The notes under the pieces were generated by a model. The model was not told where the DNA came from and made no database searches. It saw only the letters and a program-made list of their open reading frames with translations. This document shows positions 36,206 to 45,483 of a stretch of DNA of 64,000 bases, one piece after another. How positions within the stretch are numbered: the first letter of the stretch is position 1; every line of letters begins with the position of its first letter. A program made the position numbers and the translations under genes. The DNA is from Paramicrobacterium fandaimingii (GTDB lineage Bacteria; Actinomycetota; Actinomycetes; Actinomycetales; Microbacteriaceae): NCBI RefSeq assembly GCF_011751745.2, contig NZ_CP061170.1:2604001-2668000 (forward strand), given 5' to 3'.

Positions 36206-37216
36206 CTATTTCGTCTGCGAGAACGCCGCGTCGAATGCAGCATCCGGTGGCGTGATCTGCGCCAGAGTGCGCACGAAGGCGAGAGCTTCGGGGCCGCCGA
36301 CGAGCCGGTCCATGCCGGCGTCTTCCCATTCGACGCTTGTCGGCCCGTGGTATCCGATGGAGTTGAGCGCCCGAAAGATCGGACCCCAGGGAACATCGCC
36401 GTGGCCCGTCGAGACGAAGTCCCACCCGCGTCGAGGATCTCCCCAGGGCAGGTGGGAGCCGAGTCTGCCGTTGCGACCGCCCGTGAGCTGCACAACGGAC
36501 TCCTTGCAGTGCACGTGATAGATCTTCGGCGCAAAGTCGAGAAGGAACGTCACCGGGTCGACCTGCTGCCAGACGAAGTGGCTGGGGTCGAAGTTGAAGC
36601 CGAACGCGTCCCGATCGCCAATCGCCTCGAGGGCGCGCTTCGCCGTCCAGTAGTCGTACGCGATCTCTGAGGGGTGAACCTCAAGGGCAAATCGCACTCC
36701 GACCTCGTCGAACACGTCGAGAATCGGGCTCCCCCGTTCGGCGAAGTCTCGGTAGCCCGCCTCGATCATGCCGTCGGGCACGGGCGGAAACCCGGCGACG
36801 GTCTTCCAGATCGCCGATCCGCTGAAGCCGGTCACCACGTCGACGCCGAGCGCCGCAGCAGCCCGTGCCGTGTCTTTCATCTCTTCCGCGGCGCGCTGAC
36901 GCACACCCTCGGGGTCTCCGTCTCCCCACACGTGCGGAGGCAGAATGTCTTCGTGGCGCTCGTCGATCGGGTCGTCGCACACGGCCTGCCCGACGAGATG
37001 GTTCGCTATCGCGAACACACTCAATCCATTGCGCTCGAGAATCTGCGTGCGCTCGCGCACGTACTCGGGGTCGGTGGCTGCACGGCGCACATCGAGGTGG
37101 TCGCCCCACGAGGCGATCTCCAGTCCGTCGTACCCCCACTCGCCAGCAAGGCGAGCGACCTCCTCAAACGGAAGGTCTGCCCACTGGCCCGTAAACAAGG
37201 TGATCGGTCGCGTCAT
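36206..37216 (-). CDS. Sugar phosphate isomerase/epimerase (AP endonuclease family 2 TIM barrel)
   Basis: A 336-residue TIM-barrel protein beginning [20 protein letters not shown]. Metal-ligand segments are visible: [13 protein letters not shown] (Glu), [18 protein letters not shown] and the terminal SVEWEDAG (Glu). These are the four sides of the metal site in xylose isomerase-like enzymes. The start at 37216 fits the family; the open frame continuing to 37336 is not needed. It lies between two Gfo/Idh genes and the ThuA-like gene. It probably isomerises or hydrates a keto-sugar. Confidence 0.9.
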   Translation of the reverse strand: MTRPITLFTGQWADLPFEEVARLAGEWGYDGLEIASWGDHLDVRRAATDPEYVRERTQILERNGLSVFAIANHLVGQAVCDDPIDERHEDILPPHVWGDGDPEGVRQRAAEEMKDTARAAAALGVDVVTGFSGSAIWKTVAGFPPVPDGMIEAGYRDFAERGSPILDVFDEVGVRFALEVHPSEIAYDYWTAKRALEAIGDRDAFGFNFDPSHFVWQQVDPVTFLLDFAPKIYHVHCKESVVQLTGGRNGRLGSHLPWGDPRRGWDFVSTGHGDVPWGPIFRALNSIGYHGPTSVEWEDAGMDRLVGGPEALAFVRTLAQITPPDAAFDAAFSQTK

Positions 37217-37259
37217 TGCTCGACTCCTTCTCTTCTGACGTTTTTCGCGCTGGTGGTTC

Positions 37260-38474
37260 TCACGCCGACTGCCATCTCGAGTCGTGCGCTGCACTGTGCT
37301 CGACAGCATCCAGAACCTGCTGCACCTGCGCGGCATCCGAGAATGACGGTCGCGGCTGACTGCCCTCGGCGATGTTGTTCACCAGGTCGACAACCTGGTG
37401 GGTGAAATTGTGCTCGTAGCCGAGCCCATGACCGGTGGGCCACCAGCGTCCGACGTACGGGTGCTCGGGTTCGGTCGCGATGATGCGCCGGAAGCCGATT
37501 GCCTCGGCGTCGTCTCTTCCGTCGTAGTAGTTCAAAATGTTTGACTCTTCGAAATCAAATGAGATGGATCCGAGGCTGCCGTTTACCTCGATTCGCATCG
37601 CGTTCTTGCGGCCGAGCGCGAAACGCGTCGCCTCGAAGACGCCGAGAGCGCCGCCCGAGAACCGTGCGCTGAAGATCGCCGCGTCATCCACTGTCACGGA
37701 ACCCTTCTCTGCATTCGCCGCGGCACCGTGGCCGCCGAGCCCGACGAAGTCGCCGCCGACGGGGCGTTCGCCCACGAACGTATGTGTCAGCGCAGACACG
37801 CCCTCGATGCTCTGCCCGGTGATCCACTGCGCCAGGTCGATGCTGTGAGCGCCGATGTCGCCGAGGGCGCCGCTTCCGGCCTTCTCGCGGTCAAGCCGCC
37901 ACGTGAGCGGCGCGTTCTCGTCACTCAGCCAGTCCTGCAGGTACTGGGCACGAACATGACGGATGCTGCCGAGCCGTCCCTCTTCGACAAATCGGCGCGC
38001 GAGGCTCAGCGCGGGCGTGCGCCGATAGCTGAACCCGCACATCGCGAGCACGCCCTGCTCAGCAGCGCGCACGGCAGCCTCTGCCATCTCGTTCGCCTCG
38101 TCGACCGTGTTCGCAAGCGGCTTCTCGCACAGCACGTGTTTGCCCGCAGCCAGCGCGGCGAGCGCGATTTCGCGGTGCGTGTTGCCCGGCGTGCAGATGT
38201 CAATGAGGTCGATGTCGTCTCGGGCAATCAGTTCGCGCCAGTCTGTCTCGACCGAGTCCCACCCCATCCGCGCAGCAGCTTCGGTGGCTGCCTCCCGATT
38301 GCGGCCGCAGATCGCCGTGAGCTCTGGCTTCAGGGGCAGATCGAAGAAGCGCGGTGCCGTGCGCCATGCGTGTGAGTGAGCGGCTCCCATGAACGCGTAG
38401 CCAACCATGCCCACGCGCAGTGAGGCTGTGCCTGATACATTTTCGTGAAAGTGTTTCGTTGCACTCTTCTCCAT
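37260..38474 (-). CDS. Gfo/Idh/MocA family oxidoreductase
   Basis: A dehydrogenase of about 404 residues with Rossmann motif [38 protein letters not shown] and the active-site [21 protein letters not shown]. The start is uncertain. ATG 38474 has no clear ribosome-binding site and gives an unconserved 18-residue leader, and a putative operator lies inside that leader (38447-38458). A start near 38414-38420 is possible. It begins the dehydrogenase-isomerase-ThuA-dehydrogenase cluster and faces a LacI gene on the other strand. Confidence 0.88.
   Translation of the reverse strand: MEKSATKHFHENVSGTASLRVGMVGYAFMGAAHSHAWRTAPRFFDLPLKPELTAICGRNREAATEAAARMGWDSVETDWRELIARDDIDLIDICTPGNTHREIALAALAAGKHVLCEKPLANTVDEANEMAEAAVRAAEQGVLAMCGFSYRRTPALSLARRFVEEGRLGSIRHVRAQYLQDWLSDENAPLTWRLDREKAGSGALGDIGAHSIDLAQWITGQSIEGVSALTHTFVGERPVGGDFVGLGGHGAAANAEKGSVTVDDAAIFSARFSGGALGVFEATRFALGRKNAMRIEVNGSLGSISFDFEESNILNYYDGRDDAEAIGFRRIIATEPEHPYVGRWWPTGHGLGYEHNFTHQVVDLVNNIAEGSQPRPSFSDAAQVQQVLDAVEHSAAHDSRWQSA
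38447..38458 (-). promoter_or_regulatory. Candidate LacI-family operator, copy 1
   Basis: On the minus strand this reads CGAAACACTTTC, an inverted repeat of GAAA and TTTC around CAC. It is nearly the same as CGAAATACTTTCG at 39823-39835. It lies at the 5' end of the Gfo/Idh gene. A looser palindrome of the same type, AGAAAAAATTTCT, is at 38590-38602 in front of the LacI gene. Confidence 0.45.
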
Positions 38475-38616
38475 AGTTCGAGACAGTAGCAGAACATCAA
38501 TCACTCCCCAAGGGGCAAAAATCGCTGTCATCGTCCTGCGCGAACCACGCGGCGATCCTCTGGGTGCAGATCATCGCTCGCGCTACGATAGAAAAAATTT
38601 CTCGATTGGAAACGCC

Positions 38617-39636
38617 GTGGCCCAAGCCCGACCGACACTGCAGACCGTTGCGCGCGCCGCGGGAACGTCCGTCGCCACTGTCTCGAAGGTGCTCAATGAC
38701 CGCCCGGGCGTCTCCGCTGAGACACGGGAGAGAGTGATCGAGGCACTTGCCTCATCGAAGTACGAGCGATCGACGGACGATGCCACGGCGCGCCGGCAGT
38801 ACATCGTCTGCTCGGCAGAGAATTTTGCCACCCCCTACTCGTCAACGATCCTCAGCGGAATGGTGAACGCGGCTTCCGGCTTCCACATCGACCTTGTTGT
38901 GCGCTCTCTCAACGATGCAGCACGGGTCAGCGACGCAGAGAGCGCCAGTTCATGGGTTCGCCAGATCTCGGGAGCGCTCGGCGTCGTCGTCTTGACCACG
39001 TCGCTGTCTGCAGAACTCGTTCACGCGATCCGCCGCGCTCAGGTTCCCATCGTCACGATTGACCCCATCGGCACGAGCGATTCAAACTTCGTCTCCATCA
39101 GCGCGACAAACTGGATGGGTGGGCGCACCGCAACGGATCACCTCATTGAGCTCGGCCACCGCAGGATCGCGTGGCTTGGCGGAGTTCCTGATTCGGCTCC
39201 GTCCATCGAACGACGACTTGGATTCGTGTCGGCCATGCAACAGGCAGACCTCTCGATCGACGATCGCTACGTTAGCGCCGATGACTTCTCTTTCGAGAGC
39301 GGGCTCGAGCGCGCACGGTCGCTGCTGGCCCTTCCGACACGGCCAACCGGCTTCGTCTGCGCCAACGACGACATCGCTCTCGGCGTCGTGCAGGCCGCAC
39401 GCGAGCGGTCGCTCGAGATTCCCGGCCAGGTGTCGATCATCGGGTTCGACGACGTTCCCCAGGCCCGGCAGCTCAGCCCGAAGCTCACAACGGTGCACCA
39501 GCCCCTCACGGGCATGGGCGCTATGGCCGTCGAGACCCTGCTGAGCCTCTCCCGAGGCGGCAGCCCCGCGTCGTCGCAGATTCAGCTTGCCACCTCGCTC
39601 GTCATCCGTGACACGACGGGAAAGCCAGGCAGCTGA
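38617..39636 (+). CDS. LacI family transcriptional regulator of the third sugar locus
   Basis: A 339-residue regulator with helix-turn-helix TLQTVARAAGTSVATVSKVLNDRPGVS at the N-terminus and a sugar-binding effector domain containing IIGFDDVPQARQL near the C-terminus. The start is GTG 38617, close to a weak GGAAA. It lies between the divergent dehydrogenase cluster and the third ABC importer. Sites of the form CGAAAYACTTTC on both sides suggest it controls both. Confidence 0.92.
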   Translation: MAQARPTLQTVARAAGTSVATVSKVLNDRPGVSAETRERVIEALASSKYERSTDDATARRQYIVCSAENFATPYSSTILSGMVNAASGFHIDLVVRSLNDAARVSDAESASSWVRQISGALGVVVLTTSLSAELVHAIRRAQVPIVTIDPIGTSDSNFVSISATNWMGGRTATDHLIELGHRRIAWLGGVPDSAPSIERRLGFVSAMQQADLSIDDRYVSADDFSFESGLERARSLLALPTRPTGFVCANDDIALGVVQAARERSLEIPGQVSIIGFDDVPQARQLSPKLTTVHQPLTGMGAMAVETLLSLSRGGSPASSQIQLATSLVIRDTTGKPGS

Positions 39637-39775
39637 TCCGGCGGGTTCCGCATGCGCACGTTCACATCCGCGCGCTTCCGCGGTTCCGGGGTTCGTCAGC
39701 GATAACGCGCGAGCATCCGTCATGTTCGACGCCGTCAAACGCAGCGGCGCCACGCTTGTCGACTCCCCCGCGCCC

Positions 39776-39804
39776 TTGACATTTGTCGGGAGCATGGATA
39801 AATT
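39776..39804 (+). promoter_or_regulatory. Sigma-70 type promoter of the third importer operon
   Basis: TTGACA (39776-39781) and TAAATT (39799-39804) are separated by 17 bp, close to the ideal vegetative promoter and conspicuous in this GC-rich DNA. Transcription would start near 39811, about 12 bp before the operator. Confidence 0.65.
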
Positions 39805-39822
39805 CACAACTAGAAACATTTA

Positions 39823-39835
39823 CGAAATACTTTCG
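39823..39835. promoter_or_regulatory. Candidate LacI-family operator, copy 2, just downstream of the promoter
   Basis: CGAAATACTTTCG is a perfect 5-bp inverted repeat with spacer TAC. It resembles the site at 38447-38458. It would lie at about +12 to +24 of the transcript, where a bound repressor blocks initiation or early elongation. The adjacent LacI gene product is the obvious candidate. Confidence 0.55.
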
Positions 39836-39941
39836 CTGTGAAGGATGCTGAAGAGCACCGAAGGGGCGCAATTGTGCGCCCTCGCCGTTCGCTAGCGGAC
39901 GTCACCGCGTCCACGGGCAGAGTCAATACAAAGGAGTACCT

Positions 39942-41234
39942 ATGAATGGCCGTATGAGGGTTGCAGCAGCGTCGTTGCTTGCCCTCTCCCTGACGCTGAC
40001 AGCCTGCAGCGGCACATCCGGGCAGGCGAGCACAGATGATGTGAAGCTCACCGTCTGGAGCTGGGATGGAACCGTCGAGGCAGCAGTCGAAGGCTTTCAG
40101 GAGGAGCACCCGAACATCACAGTTGATGTGGTCAACGCTGGTTCCTCGTACGACGAATACAAGGCGCTGGACAACGCCATCCAGGCGGGTTCAGGAGTGC
40201 CCGACATCGTGATGTTCGAGTACTTCTCGATCCCGTACTTCGCGATCCCCGGAAAGCTGACCGACCTCAGCGAGCAGGCCGCAGGCTTCAAAGACGACTA
40301 CGTTCCTGCCGCGTGGAATAACGTCAGCATCGACGGCGGCGTCTACGCGCTGCCGTCAGATTACGGCCCAGCCGCGATGTTCTACAACCAGGCGACGTTC
40401 GAGAAGGCCGGCGTGACGGAGGCGCCGACGACGTGGGACGAGTTCTACGAGGCTGCGAAGAAAATCCACGCGCTCGGTGACGAGTACTACATCACCAACG
40501 ACTCCGCCGACATCTTCATGCTGCTCTCTCTCATCTGGCAGGCGGGCGGACGTCCGTTCGACGTCGATGGCACGAACGTGTCGATTGACTTCGAGGGTGC
40601 CGAAACCACGCAGGCAGTCGAGTACTGGCAGAAGCTTCTCGACGAAGGCCTCATCAATACCGAGATTGCCGGTTGGTCTGACGAATGGAACCGTGCGCTC
40701 AACGACGGAACGCTAGCCACGCAGATCACGGGAGGCTGGCTGACGTCGACGCTTCCCGAACGTGCCCCGGATGCCGCAGGGGACTTCCGTGTCGCCCCGC
40801 TTCCGCAGTGGGAAGAAGGTCCGCAGGTCGGCGCAGAGAACGGAGGCAGCGCGATGGGCATTCCTGAGGCGTCACAGAACAAGGAAGCTGCCTTCCTGTT
40901 CCTCGAGTACTTCACGCATGGCGACGGCGTTCAGACGCGCGTTGACGAGGGCGCTTTCGTCCCCAATACCAAGATTCTCGAGAGCGACGAGTTCCGCAAC
41001 CAGACAAACGAATACTTCGGCGACCAAACCTACAACGCCGTGCTGGCGCAGGCATCAGAGAACGTCGCAACCGGATGGCAGTACCCGCCGTTCTTCGAGT
41101 GGGCGCGCACGGCATACGGAGACATCTCGGCCGATTACTACTCCACGGGGAACGGTTCACTTGCCGAGATTCTCGACGAGTGGAAGACGCAGATGACCGA
41201 CTACGGCAACGAGCAGGGCTTCACCGTCAAATGA
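39942..41234 (+). CDS. Sugar-binding lipoprotein of a third ABC importer
   Basis: A 430-residue family 1 binding protein. The signal peptide ends in the lipobox LTAC (Cys22). The mature start KLTVWSWDGTVEAAVEGFQEEHP is typical. AAAGGAG precedes the ATG. It is followed by two permease genes and a GH51 enzyme, so arabinose-containing oligosaccharides are the likely ligand. Confidence 0.92.
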   Translation: MNGRMRVAAASLLALSLTLTACSGTSGQASTDDVKLTVWSWDGTVEAAVEGFQEEHPNITVDVVNAGSSYDEYKALDNAIQAGSGVPDIVMFEYFSIPYFAIPGKLTDLSEQAAGFKDDYVPAAWNNVSIDGGVYALPSDYGPAAMFYNQATFEKAGVTEAPTTWDEFYEAAKKIHALGDEYYITNDSADIFMLLSLIWQAGGRPFDVDGTNVSIDFEGAETTQAVEYWQKLLDEGLINTEIAGWSDEWNRALNDGTLATQITGGWLTSTLPERAPDAAGDFRVAPLPQWEEGPQVGAENGGSAMGIPEASQNKEAAFLFLEYFTHGDGVQTRVDEGAFVPNTKILESDEFRNQTNEYFGDQTYNAVLAQASENVATGWQYPPFFEWARTAYGDISADYYSTGNGSLAEILDEWKTQMTDYGNEQGFTVK

Positions 41235-41301
41235 CCCGTGTGCTGTGCCGCGCGCCTCGAGCGGCACAGCACGCGCCCGATCGAAAGGCAGGTCGCTCTC
41301 G

Positions 41302-42237
41302 ATGAGTGCCACCGTTCGAACTTCAGCTCCGCACGGGCTGAAAAATGCGCGCCCGGTGCCGCCACAGCGTCGCCGACACCGTCAAACCGGTCTCTTGTTC
41401 ATCGCACCGTTTGCCGTGCTGTTCGCTCTCGTGTTCATCATTCCCATTGGCTTCGCCGCGTATCTCAGCCTGTTTCAGGACAAACTGATCGGCGGCCAGG
41501 TATTCGTCGGGCTCAGCAACTACATCCAACTTTTCGGCGACGCGAAGTTCTGGAACGGCGTCATCCGGGTCATGGTCTTCACAGCGATTCAGGTGCCCGT
41601 CATGCTGATCGTCGCCATGTCACTGGCGATGGCCCTCGATTCCAAACGGCTTCACGGCACCAAATTCATGCGCATCTCGGTATTTCTGCCGTACGCCGTT
41701 CCGGCCATCGTGTCGACACTGATGTGGGGCTTCATGATGGGCACGAAGTACGGTCTCATCGGAAATCTCAATGAGGCAGTGGGAACATCGATCGACCCGT
41801 TCAGACCGGACACCACGATGATCTCCATCGGAATCATGATCACGTGGGCGTTCACCGGCTACAACATGCTCATCTTCTACTCCGCGCTCAAAGCGGTTCC
41901 GCACGAGCTCTATGAGGCGGCGGCGATCGACGGCGCCACAGAGTTTCAGGTCGTGAAAATGATCAAGCTTCCCGCCTTGCGCGGTTCACTTGTCGTGACG
42001 ATCATCTTCTCGATCATCGGAACGTTTCAGATGTTCAACGAACCGCAGATCCTGTCATCGATGGTGTCAAACAGCGGAATCACTACCTACTACACGCCCA
42101 ACCTCTACGCCTACAACCTGGCGTTCACGGGCTCTCAGCAAGGCTATGCCGCTGCGCTCGCGCTGGTCATGGCTGCGATCACGATCGCCATCGCCTACGT
42201 CGTGCAGATCAGAGGAATGAAGGACGCACTCGAATGA
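41302..42237 (+). CDS. Carbohydrate ABC transporter permease (MalF type)
   Basis: A 311-residue permease with a basic N-tail and six helices. The EAA loop is HELYEAAAIDGATEFQVVKM at about 201-220. ATG 41302 is preferred over the in-frame upstream codons because it follows the AAGGCAGG region and gives a normal N-terminus. Its stop overlaps the next permease start by four bases (ATGA). Confidence 0.92.
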   Translation: MSATVRTSAPHGLKNARPVPPQRRRHRQTGLLFIAPFAVLFALVFIIPIGFAAYLSLFQDKLIGGQVFVGLSNYIQLFGDAKFWNGVIRVMVFTAIQVPVMLIVAMSLAMALDSKRLHGTKFMRISVFLPYAVPAIVSTLMWGFMMGTKYGLIGNLNEAVGTSIDPFRPDTTMISIGIMITWAFTGYNMLIFYSALKAVPHELYEAAAIDGATEFQVVKMIKLPALRGSLVVTIIFSIIGTFQMFNEPQILSSMVSNSGITTYYTPNLYAYNLAFTGSQQGYAAALALVMAAITIAIAYVVQIRGMKDALE

Positions 42238-43187
42238 ACACGCTGAAGACCCCAGATGCACCACGGTCCGAACGCACATCGAAAAGAGACAGGGTGGCGG
42301 ATGCCGCAGCCGCGAAGCCGCGCCAGCTCTACACCGTGGCGAATCCGAAGAAGAACGCGACGCTCACGTTTGTGACGGGGCTCTTCACCGTCTACTGCCT
42401 GCTGCCGCTGGTCTGGCTGCTGATCAACGCGACGAAATCGCAGGCCGACTTCATATCGTCGTTCGGCCTCAGCTTCGGCTCGCAGTTCTCTCTGTGGCAG
42501 AACATCGTTGACGTCTTCACGTTCCAAGACGGAATCTTCTCGCGGTGGCTCCTGAACACGCTCCTCTACGTCGGCGTCGGCGCCACTGTGTCGACGGCAC
42601 TGGCTGCGCTGGGCGGATACGCGCTGGCGAAGCTGCGATTCACGGGCAAGAAGGTCTTCCTGCTCATCGTTCTGGGCTCAATCTCTGTTCCCGGCATCGC
42701 CTTGGCGATTCCGCAGTTCCTACTTTTCGCGAACCTTGGGCTGACAAACACGCCGTGGGCGATCCTCATTCCCTCGTTCATCAACCCGTTCGGGCTGTAC
42801 CTGATGTGGGTGTTCTCTGCTCAGGCGGTGCCAACCGGGCTTCTCGAAGCGGCGAAGATCGATGGAGCGGGTGAGTTCCGCACATTCGCCCAGATCGCCC
42901 TGCCGATGCTCACTCCCGCGGCAATCACCGTCCTTCTCTTCTCGTTTGTGTCGATCTGGAACAACTACTTCCTGCCGCTCATCATGCTGAAGGATCCCAA
43001 CTGGTATCCGCTCACAATCGGCATCGATCAGTGGAACAAGATGGGCTCGTCCGCAGGGAACGGCATCCTCATCCAAAACCTGGTGCTCACGGCATCCTTG
43101 CTCACGATCATTCCGCTGATCATCGCCTTCCTCAGTCTGCAAAGATACTGGCAATCAGGCTTGGCGCTCGGCGCTGTCAAGGGGTGA
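42234..43187 (+). CDS. Carbohydrate ABC transporter permease (MalG type)
   Basis: A 317-residue permease. Its N-tail of about 40 residues is hydrophilic and basic. Six helices follow, and the EAA loop is GLLEAAKIDGAGEFRTFAQI at about 202-221. It is coupled to the preceding permease by ATGA and followed after 55 bp by the GH51 gene. No linked ATPase gene is present. Confidence 0.92.
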   Translation: MNTLKTPDAPRSERTSKRDRVADAAAAKPRQLYTVANPKKNATLTFVTGLFTVYCLLPLVWLLINATKSQADFISSFGLSFGSQFSLWQNIVDVFTFQDGIFSRWLLNTLLYVGVGATVSTALAALGGYALAKLRFTGKKVFLLIVLGSISVPGIALAIPQFLLFANLGLTNTPWAILIPSFINPFGLYLMWVFSAQAVPTGLLEAAKIDGAGEFRTFAQIALPMLTPAAITVLLFSFVSIWNNYFLPLIMLKDPNWYPLTIGIDQWNKMGSSAGNGILIQNLVLTASLLTIIPLIIAFLSLQRYWQSGLALGAVKG

Positions 43188-43242
43188 GAATTCGCTAGTT
43201 GAGACACCCCGTCTGTTCGCATTCACAGTCAAAGGTTTTTTT

Positions 43243-44748
43243 ATGACCAGAGCAACCATCCTCGCCCGCCGCGATGACGCTGTAGCGTCAGTGGATCGGC
43301 GCATCTTCGGCACATTCGTCGAGCACCTGGGCCGATGCGTCTACACCGGAATCTACGAGCCCGAGCACTCGACAGCGAATGCAGACGGCTTCCGTCTCGA
43401 TGTCGTCGATCTGGTCAAGGAACTGGGAACGACGACTGTCCGCTATCCGGGCGGCAACTTTGTCTCGGGGTTCCGCTGGGAAGACAGCGTCGGCCCTCGA
43501 GACAAGCGACCAGTGCGCCGCGATCTCGCGTGGCACTCGCTCGAGACGAACCAGGTGGGAGTCGACGAGTTCGCTCGTTGGCTTGCCCTGACGGACTCCG
43601 AGCTCATGATGGCCGCCAACCTCGGCACGCGTGGGATTGAAGAGGCCCTCGACCTGCTCGAGTACTGCAACCATCCGTCGGGAACGGCGCTGAGCGACCA
43701 GCGCATCGCGAACGGCACAACAGAGCCTCACGGCATCCGGATGTGGTGCCTCGGGAACGAGATGGACGGCCCCTGGCAGACCGGCTACCGAAGCGCCGAG
43801 GATTACGGCACCCTCGCCGCGCGAACGGCCCAGGCGATGAAGGCGGCAGACAATGATCTTGAGCTGGTCGTGTGCGGATCTTCTGGCTCGGGAATGCCGA
43901 CGTTCGGCGACTGGGAGCGCACGGTCCTCGAGCACACATACGAGCACGTCGATTTCATCTCGTGTCACGCGTACTACCAGGAGCGAGGCGGCGACCTCGG
44001 CTCGTACCTCGCCTCATCGCTCGACATGCAGTACTTCATCGATACAGTCGTCGCGACGGCGGATCACGTCGGCCGAAAACTCCGCAGCTCGAAGCAGATT
44101 CAGCTGTCGTTTGACGAATGGAACATCTGGTATCTCGACGAGCACCGCGCGTCAGATGAAGTCAACGATGAATGGCAGGTTGCGCCCCGTCAGCTCGAAG
44201 ACACGTATTCCGTCGCCGACGCTGTGGTGCTCGGTGGCCTGCTGATCACGCTGCTGAAGAATCACGCTCGAGTGAGGTCGGCATCATTGGCCCAGCTCGT
44301 CAATGTGATTGCTCCGATCAGAACCGAGCCTGGCGGTGATGCCTGGCGGCAGACGACGTTCTTCCCGTTCTCAGCGACAAGCAGGCTCGCGCGCGGCACC
44401 GTGATTGTTCCACGCATCGATGCACCCACGTATGCGACCGCCGTCCACGGGGAGGCACCTCTCATCGATTCCGTGATGACCCACGACGACGACTCGGTCT
44501 CTGTCTTCCTCGTGAACCGCAGCCTGACCGAACCAGTTGATCTGACAATCGACCTCACTGAGTTTCAGGTCACATCTCTCGCGGAGGCGGCAACGCTTCA
44601 CGATGACGACGTGTACGCGAAGAACACGATCGATGATCAGGAGCGCGTCGGTCTGAAGCCGCTTCACGGGGCAGAACTGGTCGACGGGGTCCTGGCTCTT
44701 CGTCTCCCTCCGGTGTCGTGGAGCGCCGTAGCCGCTCACCGGGCGTAG
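43243..44748 (+). CDS. abfA: GH51 alpha-L-arabinofuranosidase, intact
   Basis: A 501-residue cytosolic enzyme. The acid/base is Glu173 in WCLGNEMDGPW and the nucleophile Glu292 in SFDEWNIWY. These match the spacing in the Geobacillus enzyme (Glu175 and Glu294). The TIM barrel is followed by a beta-sandwich C-terminal domain. It releases arabinofuranose from arabinoxylan or arabinan oligosaccharides. It is the last gene of the third importer operon and the intact paralogue of the broken copy at 10887-11968, with which it shares long stretches of identical residues. Confidence 0.94.
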   Translation: MTRATILARRDDAVASVDRRIFGTFVEHLGRCVYTGIYEPEHSTANADGFRLDVVDLVKELGTTTVRYPGGNFVSGFRWEDSVGPRDKRPVRRDLAWHSLETNQVGVDEFARWLALTDSELMMAANLGTRGIEEALDLLEYCNHPSGTALSDQRIANGTTEPHGIRMWCLGNEMDGPWQTGYRSAEDYGTLAARTAQAMKAADNDLELVVCGSSGSGMPTFGDWERTVLEHTYEHVDFISCHAYYQERGGDLGSYLASSLDMQYFIDTVVATADHVGRKLRSSKQIQLSFDEWNIWYLDEHRASDEVNDEWQVAPRQLEDTYSVADAVVLGGLLITLLKNHARVRSASLAQLVNVIAPIRTEPGGDAWRQTTFFPFSATSRLARGTVIVPRIDAPTYATAVHGEAPLIDSVMTHDDDSVSVFLVNRSLTEPVDLTIDLTEFQVTSLAEAATLHDDDVYAKNTIDDQERVGLKPLHGAELVDGVLALRLPPVSWSAVAAHRA

Positions 44749-44835
44749 CGATGGAAGGCTCGGCACCGGCTGCCGGGCCTACTCGCGTTGACCGCGGCCC
44801 GCTCGTTCGCGATGACGACCGGCTAGAGTGAATGC

Positions 44836-45483
44836 GTGATTTCGGGGGAAAGACGATCGGAGACCGGGCAATGGCTCGAGTCTCGCGAGGGAACCCGCTG
44901 GTGGTTTGACAGCGGCGCGCTGTGCCTCGATTTCGCATATACCGGGCCCATGGGCGACACCGGCGATGGGCACGCGGCCAGCTGGGAGCAGCTGGTGAAC
45001 ACCGCAGACCTCGACGACTGGCTGGCGGATCGGAATGCCGTGGCAGCATCCGCCGACCGCGATCTGCGCGACGCGCACACGCTGCGCGAGGCGATCGCTC
45101 ACGTCACCCTCGCCGTCGCCGCGAATAAGCAGCCGCTGCGACGCGACATCGACATGATCAACCTGTACGCGGCCACGCCCGACCTGCCGCCGAGGCTCGA
45201 TGGCGGCTCACGCCAGGCCGGTCGCACGCTGCCCCGCGCAGCGCAGGCACTCTCGACGATTGCGCGCGATGCCGTCGCCGTGTTCAGCGGCGAGCGCAAC
45301 GGAACGATTCGCGCCTGTGATGCCGATGACTGCGGCCTTCTCTACTTCGACACGTCTCGCGCTGGAACGCGACGCTGGTGCTCGATGCAGCGCTGTGGAA
45401 ATCGGCACAAGGTGCGTCAGCATCGTGCCAGGCAGCGGGCGAAGAGCGCGGCCCTCGCCGATTCTCAGCTGGCCACCCAGTAG
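44836..45483 (+). CDS. CGNR zinc-finger transcriptional regulator
   Basis: A 215-residue protein of the ABATE/CGNR family. The stress-associated N-terminal domain (FDSGALCLDFAYTG, about 24-37) is followed by a C-terminal zinc finger with Cys161, Cys166, Cys182 and Cys187, the last in RCGNRHKVRQHR. The start is GTG. It is separate from the GH51 operon and converges on the ComB-like gene, with a 19-bp overlap of the coding ends. Family members are thought to be transcription regulators; the target is unknown. Confidence 0.87.
   Translation: MISGERRSETGQWLESREGTRWWFDSGALCLDFAYTGPMGDTGDGHAASWEQLVNTADLDDWLADRNAVAASADRDLRDAHTLREAIAHVTLAVAANKQPLRRDIDMINLYAATPDLPPRLDGGSRQAGRTLPRAAQALSTIARDAVAVFSGERNGTIRACDADDCGLLYFDTSRAGTRRWCSMQRCGNRHKVRQHRARQRAKSAALADSQLATQ

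Larger units (their letters stand above)
39637..39941. other. 305-bp intergenic region with promoter, operator and leader
   Basis: Nothing here is convincingly coding. The left 130 bp hold no clear signal. The right part holds the promoter and operator of the sugar-binding protein gene, then a leader of about 130 bases with AAAGGAG just before its ATG. Confidence 0.6.
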
